Source: Myxococcales bacterium
Lineage (GTDB): Bacteria > Myxococcota_A > Polyangia > Polyangiales > SLQV01
Direction: 5' to 3'
Length of the DNA: 46,269 nt
NCBI GenBank assembly: GCA_007124745.1
Contig: SLEO01000113.1
Location: forward strand, 1 to 46,269
In this document: piece after piece, positions 25,255 through 34,873 of the stretch
Position numbering within the stretch: the stretch's first letter is position 1
Layout of the letters: every line of letters starts with the position of its first letter
Made by a program: the position numbers and the translations under genes
The notes under the pieces: model-generated
The model's database searches: none
Told to the model about the DNA's origin: nothing
The model's input: only the letters and a program-made list of their open reading frames with translations

Positions 25255-26190
25255 CTAGACTTTAGCGGCAGCTTCGACGAGTTCTCGAACCGCGCCAGCA
25301 CTCCGCAGCAGCGCTTGCTTCTCGCCCTCACTGAGGTTGACCTCAACGATGCGTTCGACACCCACCGAACCCAAAATCGCCGGCACGCCGATGTAGAGCC
25401 CTTCAATGCCGTACTCGCCGTTGAGGTAGGCCGCACAGGGCAGAAGGCGACGCTCGTTGCGCAAGATGCTGGTCACCATGGCAAGCGCGCTCAACGCTGG
25501 CGCCACGTAGGCGCTCGTGCCCATCAAGCCAACGATCTCGCCGCCGCCGGAGCGTGTTCGATCCACGATGGCCGAGAGCTTTTCCTGGCTCATGAGCTGC
25601 GGCACGGGCACACCATTCACGGTGCAGTAACTTAGGCAGGGCACCATCGTGTCGCCGTGGCCTCCGAGGACCAGCGTGCGCACATCGGCGACACTCACGT
25701 TCAGCTCAGCCGCGATAAAGGCCGAGAAGCGCGCGGAATCGAGTACGCCGGCCATGCCGATAACGCGTTGCGGCTCGAAGCCAGTCGCGCGCCGAAGCTC
25801 GGAGACCATCGCGTCGAGGGGATTCGACAGCACGATCACGATGGCATCCGGAGCGTGAGCCTTGATGCCGGCGGCTACGTCGCGGATAATCTTGACGTTG
25901 ATGGCCAGCAGGTCGTCGCGGCTCATACCGGGCTTTCGCGGCACGCCCGCCGTCACAATGCAGAGGCGGGCGCCAGCAATGGCGGCGTAATCCGAACTCG
26001 CCTCAACGCGCGCACTTTTGCCCCAGAGGGCTGCCGCTTGTTGGGTATCCAGCGCTTTGCCGCGGGCGAAATCTAACTTTGCTGGAATATCGAACAAAAC
26101 GACATCCCCTAAGGATTCGCGGACGATACCGTTAAGTAGCTCGCCGCCGATATTGCCAGCGCCGATTAGCGCGATTTTGTCATTTGCCAT
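25255..26190 (-). CDS. mdh: Malate dehydrogenase (LDH-like type)
   Basis: 311 residues. It oxidises malate to oxaloacetate with NAD in the TCA cycle. Visible features are the Rossmann motif GAGNIGG at the N-terminus, the mobile-loop segment GVPRKPGMSRDDLL with its substrate-binding Arg residues, LSNPLD, and the catalytic His in GGHGDTMVP. The start is the ATG at 26190 with GGAG 7 nt upstream, one base after the icd stop codon (TAG-C-ATG), so it is translationally coupled to icd. The Arg in PRKPGM marks it as malate rather than lactate dehydrogenase. Confidence 0.97.
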   Translation of the reverse strand: MANDKIALIGAGNIGGELLNGIVRESLGDVVLFDIPAKLDFARGKALDTQQAAALWGKSARVEASSDYAAIAGARLCIVTAGVPRKPGMSRDDLLAINVKIIRDVAAGIKAHAPDAIVIVLSNPLDAMVSELRRATGFEPQRVIGMAGVLDSARFSAFIAAELNVSVADVRTLVLGGHGDTMVPCLSYCTVNGVPVPQLMSQEKLSAIVDRTRSGGGEIVGLMGTSAYVAPALSALAMVTSILRNERRLLPCAAYLNGEYGIEGLYIGVPAILGSVGVERIVEVNLSEGEKQALLRSAGAVRELVEAAAKV

Positions 26191-26191
26191 G

Positions 26192-27508
<1,317 letters not shown>

Positions 27509-27901
27509 AAGTCTTTTTTCCTTCGGCGTAGCAGCGGACGTTGCGCGCAGGCGCACCCGAGTGCGCTACAAGTTCATTCGGAGCATTCAGCCCCGCACCC
27601 GGTCCAGCAAGCGCGGTGACGCATTGTGACCTTAGTGCTTCCGTATTGGCCGCAAAGTACGGCAGCAGCGACCGAATCTCAAGCCCGATTCGCTGTACCC
27701 TTGCAGGGGGCCTGCTAGAAAATACCCCCCGGGTTCTCGGAGGTGAATCCCGCAAACCCTCCTCCACGCTGCCCCTAGGGTCGCTTAAAGCTGCACGCGG
27801 GGCCCCACTGACCACTCGCTATTGCCTGCAGCATTTTCGCTTTATCAAGCCCCTGAGCGCTTAGTGCAGACGCGGCGGGGTCGCAGGAGCCCCGCGGCCC
27901 C
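27509..27901. other. Intergenic region upstream of icd, downstream of the patatin gene
   Basis: This 393-bp gap has no convincing gene. A 6-bp GCGGGG/CCCCGC hairpin (27875-27895) sits just after the patatin stop and could be a weak terminator. A GGGGG/CCCCC pair at 27706-27730 is less convincing. The icd promoter should lie in the 27520-27700 part, but no clear boxes are visible. Confidence 0.45.
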
Positions 27902-28783
27902 TCAGGCGAAAACGCCCGAGCGCTCTGCGGCGCGAAGCACACGCAAAGCTTCGCGGTAGCCGCGCCGTACGATGTCACGCACGCGGCGTTGGCTCAGAAA
28001 CGGAAACGCGCCCAAATCCGCGGAGACATTAACGAACTCCACGTTGGGGTAAAGGCGATGAAGCAGGTCGATGCCCCGCTTCTCTTTCTCCGACAGCATC
28101 ATGTTGAGCGACTGTCGACCCACTGCGGCCGCGCCCTTGAAGACCAACGAACGTTCACGGCCACGCGTCACGTGGGCACGATACACATTGGATATCACCA
28201 CGACCTCTGCCCCAGCTTCAACGGCTAGGTCGAGGCTTAGCGTCCGGACCACTTCGCCGTCGATGTAATAACGCCCGCCTATTTCATAGGGCCGAAATAG
28301 GAGGGGAACACAGCAGCTCGCCGCCACGGCCTGGGAAATCGTCACGCTTTCGATGTAGCCCTTGCCAAACACCGCGCGCCCGCGGCCGTCAATGTCTGCG
28401 GCGGTGATGAGTAGATCCTGATCAAGGCTCGCAAAATCATTGCTCGGAAGGCGATGCGCCAAAAAGCGTTCGAAACGGTCGAGACTCAAAAGGCCGCTGG
28501 TGAGGTAACCCGGAGCGCTCAGCTGGCGAAGACTCGGTAGACCCACGAAATGGCGAAACGCGAGCGCATTCGGGTCGTGGGGACGCTTGTCGCTATCCAG
28601 CCATCCGAGCATCGTGTCGACCGTCACACCCTGCGCGTAAAGCGCGTTCACAAGCGCGCCTGCACTCGCGCCGACAAATATGGACGGCCGGAGGTCGAGT
28701 GCCTCAAGCGCCCGCAGGGCACCGAGATGGGCAACGCCCTTCACTGCGCCGCCGGAACCTATGAACGCAACCTTTTTTCCCAA
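27902..28783 (-). CDS. Patatin-like phospholipase
   Basis: 293 residues, a cytoplasmic-type serine lipid acyl hydrolase. The three family elements are present: the oxyanion loop GSGGAVKG (9-16), the nucleophile elbow GASAG with Ser40, and the catalytic Asp in DGE (Asp175; the usual motif is DG-A/G). There is no signal peptide, unlike secreted ExoU- or PlpD-type proteins. The start is a TTG at 28783. An AGGAGG lies 4 nt before it and no ATG in this frame fits. The substrate is probably phospholipid, but this is family-level knowledge only. The neighbours (icd downstream, coiled-coil/TPR gene upstream) give no functional hint. Confidence 0.9.
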   Translation of the reverse strand: MGKKVAFIGSGGAVKGVAHLGALRALEALDLRPSIFVGASAGALVNALYAQGVTVDTMLGWLDSDKRPHDPNALAFRHFVGLPSLRQLSAPGYLTSGLLSLDRFERFLAHRLPSNDFASLDQDLLITAADIDGRGRAVFGKGYIESVTISQAVAASCCVPLLFRPYEIGGRYYIDGEVVRTLSLDLAVEAGAEVVVISNVYRAHVTRGRERSLVFKGAAAVGRQSLNMMLSEKEKRGIDLLHRLYPNVEFVNVSADLGAFPFLSQRRVRDIVRRGYREALRVLRAAERSGVFA

Positions 28784-28787
28784 TCAT

Positions 28788-28793
28788 CCTCCT
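28788..28793 (-). promoter_or_regulatory. Ribosome binding site AGGAGG that sets a TTG start
   Basis: A perfect AGGAGG on the minus strand sits 4 nt before the TTG at 28783. The ATG overlapping this spacer is out of frame, so the TTG is the likely start of the patatin gene. Confidence 0.7.
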
Positions 28794-28936
28794 CGCGGGT
28801 TGACGCGTTGACGCAGTCGCGTGCCCTGGACTCAACACGCCGTGGCGCGCCGCGTGCGCTCTTCGGGCAAACGCGCCTGCGCCCGAAGCGGCAGCGACAT
28901 GCTCTTTCAGGCTACCGCATACGCACCCACGACCTC

Positions 28937-29048
28937 CAGCCCTGTGTCGCCGCCAGGCTTGTGTAGCCCCGCCAGCCCTGTGTAACCCTGTCAGCCCTGT
29001 GTAACCCTGTCAGCCCTGTGTAACCCTGCCAGCCCTGTGTGGCCCCTC
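28937..29048. repeat. 19-bp tandem repeat, about six copies
   Basis: The CAG that opens each unit occurs at 28937, 28954, 28973, 28992, 29011, 29030 and 29048, giving spacings of 17, 19, 19, 19, 19 and 18. The consensus is CAGCCCTGTGTAACCCTGT, and the central three copies are nearly identical. The array lies directly after, and touches, the stop codon of the coiled-coil/TPR gene on the minus strand. Confidence 0.85.
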
Positions 29049-29913
29049 AGCTGGACTTTTTCCGCACTAAGTCGCGGAGGCGGTCTCGCGCCTCCGTTGA
29101 GTAGAAAGAACGAGGGAACTTGCGGGCGAACTGACGCAGCGTTTCTTTGGCCACTTCGATGCTTCCCGCTTTGTCGGCGGCATCGGCGTGGACCATGTAG
29201 ACCTCCTGCGCCAATTCCTTATCCTTAACCTGGTCGACGAGCTTAGTCGTCAGCTCCAGGGCCTTCTCCGGCTGTTTTAGCTTGAGCAACGTGACAGCTC
29301 GAGCGAGCTGGACCCGCGGCACGTGACTCGCCGCGCTATCGAGGGCGAGCGACGCCTCGAAGAGCTTGAGCGCCTCGGGATACTTGCCGCTGCGCTGCTC
29401 TTCCAAGCCGAGCAAATAGCGGTCAAACGCCAGGGACTGGCGGAAGCGCGCGACCACCTCGCGAAAATAGGCCTTTTCAACCTCGGAAAAATCGGCCTGG
29501 GGCAGCTCGGGGTAACGCTCAATGACGCGCTCACGCTCTTGCTTGCGAATCAGTTGGTGAAAGCTCTCGGCGGCGGCCGCGCCGCGACGGCGCTCCTCGG
29601 TGCGACGGGTCTCGTCCTCAAGCTCGCGCTTCATCGTCGCAAGATGCCGGTTGAGGCCTTCCTTTTCGCGCTCAACTTCGCGGATCCGCGCATCCGATGC
29701 GAGCTTGAGCCCGATAAACGTCAGCGCCGCAAAGATGAAATAGGCCGCCGCGCTGTTCCAAGTGAACTGCCGCTCGTAGCCGGCCTGACGCCGGGCGATC
29801 GCCTTGATGTCGGCGGCCAGGCTATTCGCCAAGTTATTGGTTTTAATGATTAAGCCGCGAGATTCGATGATCTCCCGCTTGACCTCTTCGAGCTCTTGCT
29901 CCGCGTCGAGCAT
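29047..29913 (-). CDS. Membrane-anchored coiled-coil/TPR protein
   Basis: 288 residues. An N-terminal helix (1-50) is followed by one membrane segment (about 54-73), a highly charged coiled coil (74-135, rich in E/R/K) and a C-terminal block of TPR-like helices (about 165-275, with SGKYPEALKLFEASLALD and KAGSIEVAKETLRQF). This is a scaffold-type architecture frequent in myxobacteria; I do not know a named function. The last residues are the basic RDLVRKKSS tail, and the stop lies at the edge of the 19-bp repeat array. It is divergent from efp, with 110 bp between the starts. No clear Shine-Dalgarno is seen. Confidence 0.75.
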   Translation of the reverse strand: MLDAEQELEEVKREIIESRGLIIKTNNLANSLAADIKAIARRQAGYERQFTWNSAAAYFIFAALTFIGLKLASDARIREVEREKEGLNRHLATMKRELEDETRRTEERRRGAAAAESFHQLIRKQERERVIERYPELPQADFSEVEKAYFREVVARFRQSLAFDRYLLGLEEQRSGKYPEALKLFEASLALDSAASHVPRVQLARAVTLLKLKQPEKALELTTKLVDQVKDKELAQEVYMVHADAADKAGSIEVAKETLRQFARKFPRSFYSTEARDRLRDLVRKKSS

Positions 29914-30023
29914 AAGTGGGAGGGCTAACAGTCCCCCCCCTGCCCCGCAACCACAAGGCCCGCCGCGCGGGAGTGGGCGGTCGGGGATGGCGCCCTATCG
30001 CGGCGAGCGCTAGCTTCCGGCAC

Positions 30024-30587
30024 ATGTACGAAACGTCGGACATTCGTAAGGGCCTCAAGGTGCTCATCGACAGCCAACCCTGCTCCGTCGTGGAGCATCA
30101 GTTTGTGAAGCCCGGCAAGGGGCAGGCCTTCACGCGCACCAAACTGCGCAACTTGCTCTCGGGCTCCATGCTCGACCGCACCTTCAAGTCCGGCGAAAAG
30201 CTTCAGCCTGCGGATATCGAGGAGCGCACGATGCAGTTCGTTTACATGGAGGGCGACCGCGCTGTCTTCATGGACACCTCGAGCTTCGACCAGTTCTTCC
30301 TCTCGGAAAAGCAGCTCGACGATGCCAAGAACTATTTGCTCGACGGCCTCGAAGTCACCGTACTGCTTTTTCAGGGCAATCCTATTTCGGTGACGCCGCC
30401 GAACTTCGTCGAACTCGAAATCACGATGACCGAGCCCGGCGTCAAAGGCGACACCGCAACCGGCGCGACGAAAATCGCAACGCTATCGACGGGGCTTACA
30501 CTCCAAGTGCCGCTTTTTGTCGAGCAAAACGAGTTTATCAAGGTCGATACGCGGACGGCTTCCTACGTCGAGCGCGTCAAGCGCTAG
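30024..30587 (+). CDS. efp: Translation elongation factor P
   Basis: 187 residues. EF-P relieves ribosome stalling at polyproline stretches. Visible features are the N-terminal KOW-like domain with the modification loop VKPGKGQAF (Lys32, equivalent to the lysylated Lys34 of E. coli) and two OB domains with ISVTPPNFVELEI and KVDTRTASYVERVK. The start is the ATG at 30024, matching the family N-terminus MYETSDIRKGLKVL. It is followed 80 bp later by an EpmA-like gene that would modify this Lys. Confidence 0.98.
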   Translation: MYETSDIRKGLKVLIDSQPCSVVEHQFVKPGKGQAFTRTKLRNLLSGSMLDRTFKSGEKLQPADIEERTMQFVYMEGDRAVFMDTSSFDQFFLSEKQLDDAKNYLLDGLEVTVLLFQGNPISVTPPNFVELEITMTEPGVKGDTATGATKIATLSTGLTLQVPLFVEQNEFIKVDTRTASYVERVKR

Positions 30588-30667
30588 CCCGTGCGCGTAG
30601 GCGAGCGGACCTTGCCTCGGTGAAACGGGAGGCCTCGCCTGCGCAAACGCTGCAGCGCGTCAACACT

Positions 30668-31567
30668 ATGGCATCGCTTCCGGAATGGACGGGCAGCTGG
30701 ACGGTCAAGCGTGCGCAGCTCATCGCTACCGTGCGCGCTTTCTTCATAGAGCGCGGCTACCTCGAGGTGGATACGCCGCTGCTACGGCCCTATGCCTCAC
30801 CGGACCTGCACGTGGTGGCGCCGAGGCTTGCGGGCCCGAAGCCGCGCTTTCTGTGTGCCAGCCCGGAGATGGAGATGAAGCGCCTGCTCGCCGTCGTGCG
30901 CCGGCCCATCTTCCAAATCACCAAAAGCTTCCGCGAAGGCGAAGAGGGCCAGTGGCACGCGCCGGAGTTCACACTCGTCGAGTGGTATCATCTCGACAGC
31001 GACAGTGCGCGTTTGCGCCAAGAGACGCGCGCCCTCGTGCTGCGGCTCGCCGAGGAAGCAGCCTCCCTCGGCCTCTCTCCCCCGAGCGCACTCTGCCACC
31101 ATACTGCTTGGGCTGAACACTCCTTTGAAGAGACCTGGAACGCCGCCGGCCTGCCGCAGCTCAGCACGCTGCATGATTCGGAAGTCGATGCGCATTGGGC
31201 CTTCGACGTTCAACCGCACCTCGGCAAACCACGTCCGCTCTTCGTCACCCCCTGGCCAAGCCGCCTTGCGGGCCTGGCACGCTGCAGCGCGCCAGGCACC
31301 GCCGACCGCTTTGAGGCCTTTTTCGCTGGCCTCGAACTCTGCAACGGTTTTGCCGAAAACACCGACGCCGCCCTGCAGCGTGAACGCTGGTTAGCCGCCT
31401 TCGGCTCAAGTGCCCCCAGCGTCATGGATGAGTCCTACCTCGCTGCGCTCGCGGAACTGCCCCCCTGCGCGGGCAATGCGCTGGGCCTCGACCGCGTATT
31501 CGCTCTGCTCGCTGGCGCCCCGTCGCTAAGCGCCGTCCTGCCCTTCGCCCCGCCTGCTGACCGCTGA
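30668..31567 (+). CDS. epmA: EF-P lysine lysyltransferase EpmA (GenX/PoxA type)
   Basis: 299 residues from the ATG at 30668; a GTG at 30620 is possible. It is a class II lysyl-tRNA synthetase-like catalytic core without the tRNA anticodon-binding domain, which defines EpmA. Class II motifs seen are motif 1 around GYLEVDTPLL (30-39), motif 2 around KSFREGEEGQWHAPEFTLVEWY (86-107), and motif 3 near GNALGLDRVFALLAGA at the C-terminus. It ligates (R)-beta-lysine to EF-P. Its location directly after efp supports the assignment. EpmB, the lysine 2,3-aminomutase partner, is not in this window. Confidence 0.93.
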   Translation: MASLPEWTGSWTVKRAQLIATVRAFFIERGYLEVDTPLLRPYASPDLHVVAPRLAGPKPRFLCASPEMEMKRLLAVVRRPIFQITKSFREGEEGQWHAPEFTLVEWYHLDSDSARLRQETRALVLRLAEEAASLGLSPPSALCHHTAWAEHSFEETWNAAGLPQLSTLHDSEVDAHWAFDVQPHLGKPRPLFVTPWPSRLAGLARCSAPGTADRFEAFFAGLELCNGFAENTDAALQRERWLAAFGSSAPSVMDESYLAALAELPPCAGNALGLDRVFALLAGAPSLSAVLPFAPPADR

Positions 31568-31649
31568 ACCCAACACATCTAAAAAAACCCTGAGGGCTAT
31601 GCGGACCGGTGGGTGGGGGCGGAGCGTCCCGCATCGCCCGGTTGCGCAG

Positions 31650-31680
31650 CCTCTGCGCAACCTCTGCGCAACCTCTGCGG
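31650..31680. repeat. 11-bp tandem repeat between epmA and mazG
   Basis: Two full copies of CCTCTGCGCAA and a third partial copy, preceded by a degenerate one, lie in the short gap between the convergent epmA and mazG genes. No function is evident. Confidence 0.6.
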
Positions 31681-31685
31681 GGAAT

Positions 31686-31706
31686 CGGTCACGCCGGCGT
31701 GCCCTT
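31686..31706. repeat. 21-bp inverted-repeat element, copy 1
   Basis: It is nearly identical (one mismatch) to 39922-39942. Its centre is the perfect 12-bp palindrome CACGCCGGCGTG. The mazG stop codon lies inside it. Confidence 0.55.
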
Positions 31707-32522
31707 TGGCGTCCCACGCGCCGCTTCGCCGCATTGCGGCGTCTGTTGGGCCGCGGGTGAGCGCGAGGCGAGCGGCGGCGCGTTAGGCGCGACCCATTGG
31801 GTTTGCTTCGCTCGGACGGTGGCCCGGAGCGCGTGCTCTGCGTTGACATCCCAAGCACTTGCGAGTTTCACCACTTCGAAAAGAAGCGTGCCGAAAAGCG
31901 CTGCGATGGCCTCCGACCTAGCCTCATCCCGGGATGCCCCCGCCGTTGCCTCAGCGGACGCGAGCGTGGTGGTAAGCGCCTCAAGCGCACTCCCGAGCGC
32001 TGCGGCGTCTCGGAGAGGTTCGCTTCCTTGTGGCAATATCTTGTGTGCGGCAGCCTTTTCGATGAGGCGGACCGCGTAAGTCAGCGCGGGCAGGCCCTTG
32101 GGGAGCCCTGCAAGCGGCGTAGACTGCGCCTTGCGTTCCTTCGCCTTGGCCGCGTGCCACTGGGCCTCTGCGTCCTCAACACTCTGAGCGTCTTGGCCTG
32201 CGAATACGTGGGGGTGGCGGCGCACAAGCTTGGACGCGAGGCCATCGACCACCTGTTGCAGCGTCGCAGCAAACCGCCCTTCCACCTTGGCCGAAAGCAA
32301 AAGCACCTGCATCAATACGTCGCCGATTTCCTCGACTATCGCCGCACTACCGCCGTCCGCGAGTGCTTCGTCAAGTTCGTACGCCTCTTCGATGAGGTGT
32401 GGCCGAAGCGACTCAAGCGTCTGCGCTCGGTCCCAGGGACAGCCACCGGGCCCGAGCAAACGCTCCATGACCGCGAGGAGCTCGGACCAATCGGCGGAAG
32501 GTGTCGCGGAGGGGTCAGACAT
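31689..32522 (-). CDS. mazG: MazG nucleoside triphosphate pyrophosphohydrolase
   Basis: 277 residues from the ATG at 32522. MazG hydrolyses (d)NTPs to monophosphates. The first half is a clear MazG domain: GCPWDRAQTLESLRPHLIEEAYEL with the EExxE metal-binding helix (Glu45, 46, 49) and EEIGDVLMQV (Glu64, 65, Asp68). The second half, which in E. coli is another MazG domain, is more diverged, and the last 35 residues are low-complexity (Pro/Ala/Gly, with an RGTPKGTP ending). Upstream, holB is divergent with 173 bp between starts. The start choice removes an Ala/Cys-rich N-terminal extension that does not look coding. Confidence 0.93.
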   Translation of the reverse strand: MSDPSATPSADWSELLAVMERLLGPGGCPWDRAQTLESLRPHLIEEAYELDEALADGGSAAIVEEIGDVLMQVLLLSAKVEGRFAATLQQVVDGLASKLVRRHPHVFAGQDAQSVEDAEAQWHAAKAKERKAQSTPLAGLPKGLPALTYAVRLIEKAAAHKILPQGSEPLRDAAALGSALEALTTTLASAEATAGASRDEARSEAIAALFGTLLFEVVKLASAWDVNAEHALRATVRAKQTQWVAPNAPPLASRSPAAQQTPQCGEAARGTPKGTPA

Positions 32523-32695
32523 GCGCGGGACCGTACAGGCGCACGCCTGGCTGCGCCCTAACAAAACGACGCCCGCGGCGTCTAGCGCGCATCCAAGCGC
32601 CACGGTTAGCCCCGGCGGGCTGAGCTCCGAGGATAGGCTTGGCCCAGCACTCGGGAATTGCGGCGCGAGTTCTCGCCGACTACGTCTCCGCCAGG

Positions 32696-33643
32696 ATGAT
32701 CCTAGGACACGAGCGCCAAGTGCGGGAGTTGCGTCGACTGCTCGAGACAGAGACGCTGCCTAGCGCGCTGTGCTTCGAGGGCCCCTGGGGTATTGGTAAA
32801 GCGACGCTCGCGCGAGCGTTCGCAGCGGAGGCTCTCGCCCTCACTGCCGCACAGCAACGCGCACCGCTCGCCGAACACCCAGATGTTTGGCATTTTCAAC
32901 CGAGTGCGGAACGACCCCGGCTCAAAATTGCCGACATTCGCGAGCAGCTGCTTCCCTTTCTGCGGCAAGCGCCCTTTGTCGGGAAGCGAGCCTGCGTCCT
33001 ATTGGAAGATGCAGACACCTACCTCGGCTTTGATCAACCCGCCCTGGCGAATGTCCTGCTGAAAAGCCTGGAGGAGCCACGGGCCGGCGTGCATTTTCTG
33101 CTCACGACGAGCTGCCCCGAGCGTTTGCTCGATACCGTGCGCTCACGGACCCAATCCATCGCCTTCGCGGCCCTGCCCTCGTCGGTGCTAGGGCCGCTCG
33201 CGGAAACGCACGGCTGGCCGCCATGGACGACGGCGCTGGCCTCGGGCTCGCCGGGGCTTGCGCAGCGTCTCTGCGAGCATGGCGACGCCATCACCGACAT
33301 GGTGGGTGCGACGCTCACAGCGCTGCTCGGGCGCTTGCCGTCCTTAACCCTGGGCGAGCGCGCCGCGGCCCTTGAAAGCGACCACTGGCTCGGCGCCTGC
33401 CAGCTCGGCGCACGCGTCGCCCTCGCGTGGTCTCAGCGTCAAACATCCGGCGCGCAGGCTGTTGCTGAGGCGCTACACAGCGCCGCGCCCGGCCTTGTTC
33501 CTCTGCTCGATGCACTGCGAACGCGGGGCGGTGACGGCGCCTGCCGCGACCTCGCCGAGGCCTGGCTCAATTGGGAAGCCCTCGCCGACACGACGCTGAA
33601 CCGTCGACTGCGCTTAGCGGCCGACCTTGAAGCGCTCCGCTAG
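32696..33643 (+). CDS. holB: DNA polymerase III delta' subunit
   Basis: 315 residues from the ATG at 32696 (longer starts at 32639 are less likely). It is a clamp-loader AAA+ subunit. Visible features are LGHERQVREL at the N-terminus, the P-loop-like GPWGIGKATL (29-38), RACVLLEDADTY (Walker B-like) and a sensor region ending in LLDTVRSRTQ. The usual SRC motif reads SRT here, keeping the Arg. The C-terminal collar domain is less conserved. The next gene starts only 9 bp after its stop, so co-transcription is likely. Confidence 0.88.
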   Translation: MILGHERQVRELRRLLETETLPSALCFEGPWGIGKATLARAFAAEALALTAAQQRAPLAEHPDVWHFQPSAERPRLKIADIREQLLPFLRQAPFVGKRACVLLEDADTYLGFDQPALANVLLKSLEEPRAGVHFLLTTSCPERLLDTVRSRTQSIAFAALPSSVLGPLAETHGWPPWTTALASGSPGLAQRLCEHGDAITDMVGATLTALLGRLPSLTLGERAAALESDHWLGACQLGARVALAWSQRQTSGAQAVAEALHSAAPGLVPLLDALRTRGGDGACRDLAEAWLNWEALADTTLNRRLRLAADLEALR

Positions 33644-33652
33644 CGAAAGTGC

Positions 33653-34651
33653 TTGGGCCGCGCGGCGCCAGGGGACCTGATCTCCATTGCCGAGAGATGC
33701 TCGCTAGCGCATATCCTCCCAACGGTGGCCCAGGAAAGCATCAGTCTCGGCGACCGGCCGTCGGTCGTCTTTGCGACACCGCGTAAGCTGCCCAAGCCAA
33801 AGTCGCTTGTAGGCCGCGTCGCCGTCCTCGATATTGCCTTCGCCTCGGGCGCCGGGGGGGCGACCTTTGAGAAAGTTACCCAGCCCTTCCTCGATGGCCT
33901 TGGCCCGAGGCTCGCGGCGTGGGTCGACCATCACGACCACGAGCTACACGCCCACTTCGCCTCGGACCCGCGCTTCGTACTCGCCACCAAACAGGAGCAT
34001 GGCGCCTGTCCTGAAATGATCACCCCGAGCCTGGTCGCGCGCATCGGCAAGGTCGACACCCTGTGCTGCCACACGGATTTCGACGGCATCTGCGCCGCGG
34101 CGAAGTGGATCCTCGGCGGCCACGAACCCTACGAAGGCGCGGACCGGGACGCGTGGTGCATCGACACCCGCATGGGGGAACCCTCTCCGCGCGCGCAGCT
34201 GCTCGACCGTGCGCTTCGGGGTGCGCCCTCGGATGCGGGCATGCGTGGTCTTGTCCTGCGCTTTCTGCTCGGGGAGGAAGCCGAGGTGCTCGACTCCCTC
34301 AAGCACGCAGCTCAGCAGATGGTGGCCCGAGAGCGGGAGAGTCGCCTGCTCGCAGACCGCTTTCGCCGCTACGAGGCGTCGACGCACCTCGTTGTCTGCG
34401 ACGTGACCGATCACCGCGTGCCCTATGATAAAACGCAGCTTCTGCTCGCAGGCCAGGCCCTCGCCCCTGTGGCGGTGGTGCTCGACGCCCAGTCTGCGGC
34501 GTTTGCTGCGCGCTATGACAGCGGTATCGATCTGACCCGTATCCTTAGTCTCGAAGGCGGCATGCCCACCCGCGTTAGCATCTCGCGCAAACTCGCCGAT
34601 GCGGGCATGCAGGCGGTGGCACTCGCCCTTGAAACGGCTCCGAGCAACTAA
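33653..34651 (+). CDS. DHH-type phosphoesterase with permuted motif order
   Basis: 332 residues from a TTG at 33653, 9 bp after holB. A GTG at 33725 is an alternative start. Motifs typical of DHH phosphoesterases (RecJ, NrnA, DisA-like c-di-AMP hydrolases) are present but in a new order. An early VLD (Asp60) matches motif II, then VDHHDH (92-96) matches motif III, and only later does CCHTDFDGICAAAKW (138-151, His140, Asp142, Asp144) match motif I, which is normally at the N-terminus. The C-terminus (TRVSISRKLADAG) resembles part of the DHHA1 substrate domain. The likely activity is hydrolysis of short oligonucleotides or cyclic nucleotides. The function itself is not established. Confidence 0.7.
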   Translation: MGRAAPGDLISIAERCSLAHILPTVAQESISLGDRPSVVFATPRKLPKPKSLVGRVAVLDIAFASGAGGATFEKVTQPFLDGLGPRLAAWVDHHDHELHAHFASDPRFVLATKQEHGACPEMITPSLVARIGKVDTLCCHTDFDGICAAAKWILGGHEPYEGADRDAWCIDTRMGEPSPRAQLLDRALRGAPSDAGMRGLVLRFLLGEEAEVLDSLKHAAQQMVARERESRLLADRFRRYEASTHLVVCDVTDHRVPYDKTQLLLAGQALAPVAVVLDAQSAAFAARYDSGIDLTRILSLEGGMPTRVSISRKLADAGMQAVALALETAPSN

Positions 34652-34873
34652 AGCCTAGACCTTACACCTTGAGTACCGATGCTAGCGACCCTAGCCCAGC
34701 GAGCGTCGAGGATGGTGTGGTGCTGGGTCAGCTTGCCGGATGCACTGACGCCGCACCCGGTCCCGAACGCGGCCGAGCGCCTGTCTATTGGCCGTGCAGC
34801 ATTCTCCAAGGGACTTCGTAAGCAGCTCAGATTATGCTGCGCGCACTCGGGAGGGCACTTCGCCTGATTAGTC

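Noticed and set aside
27706-27730. GGGGG..CCCCC hairpin similar to the one at 1219-1242, considered as a shared RNA element
   Set aside because: The two share only a short G/C stem and TAGAAA; alignment beyond that is too weak at this GC content.
28937-29048. Tandem repeats considered as a CRISPR array
   Set aside because: Units are 19 bp in direct contact with no unique spacers, and no cas genes are present.
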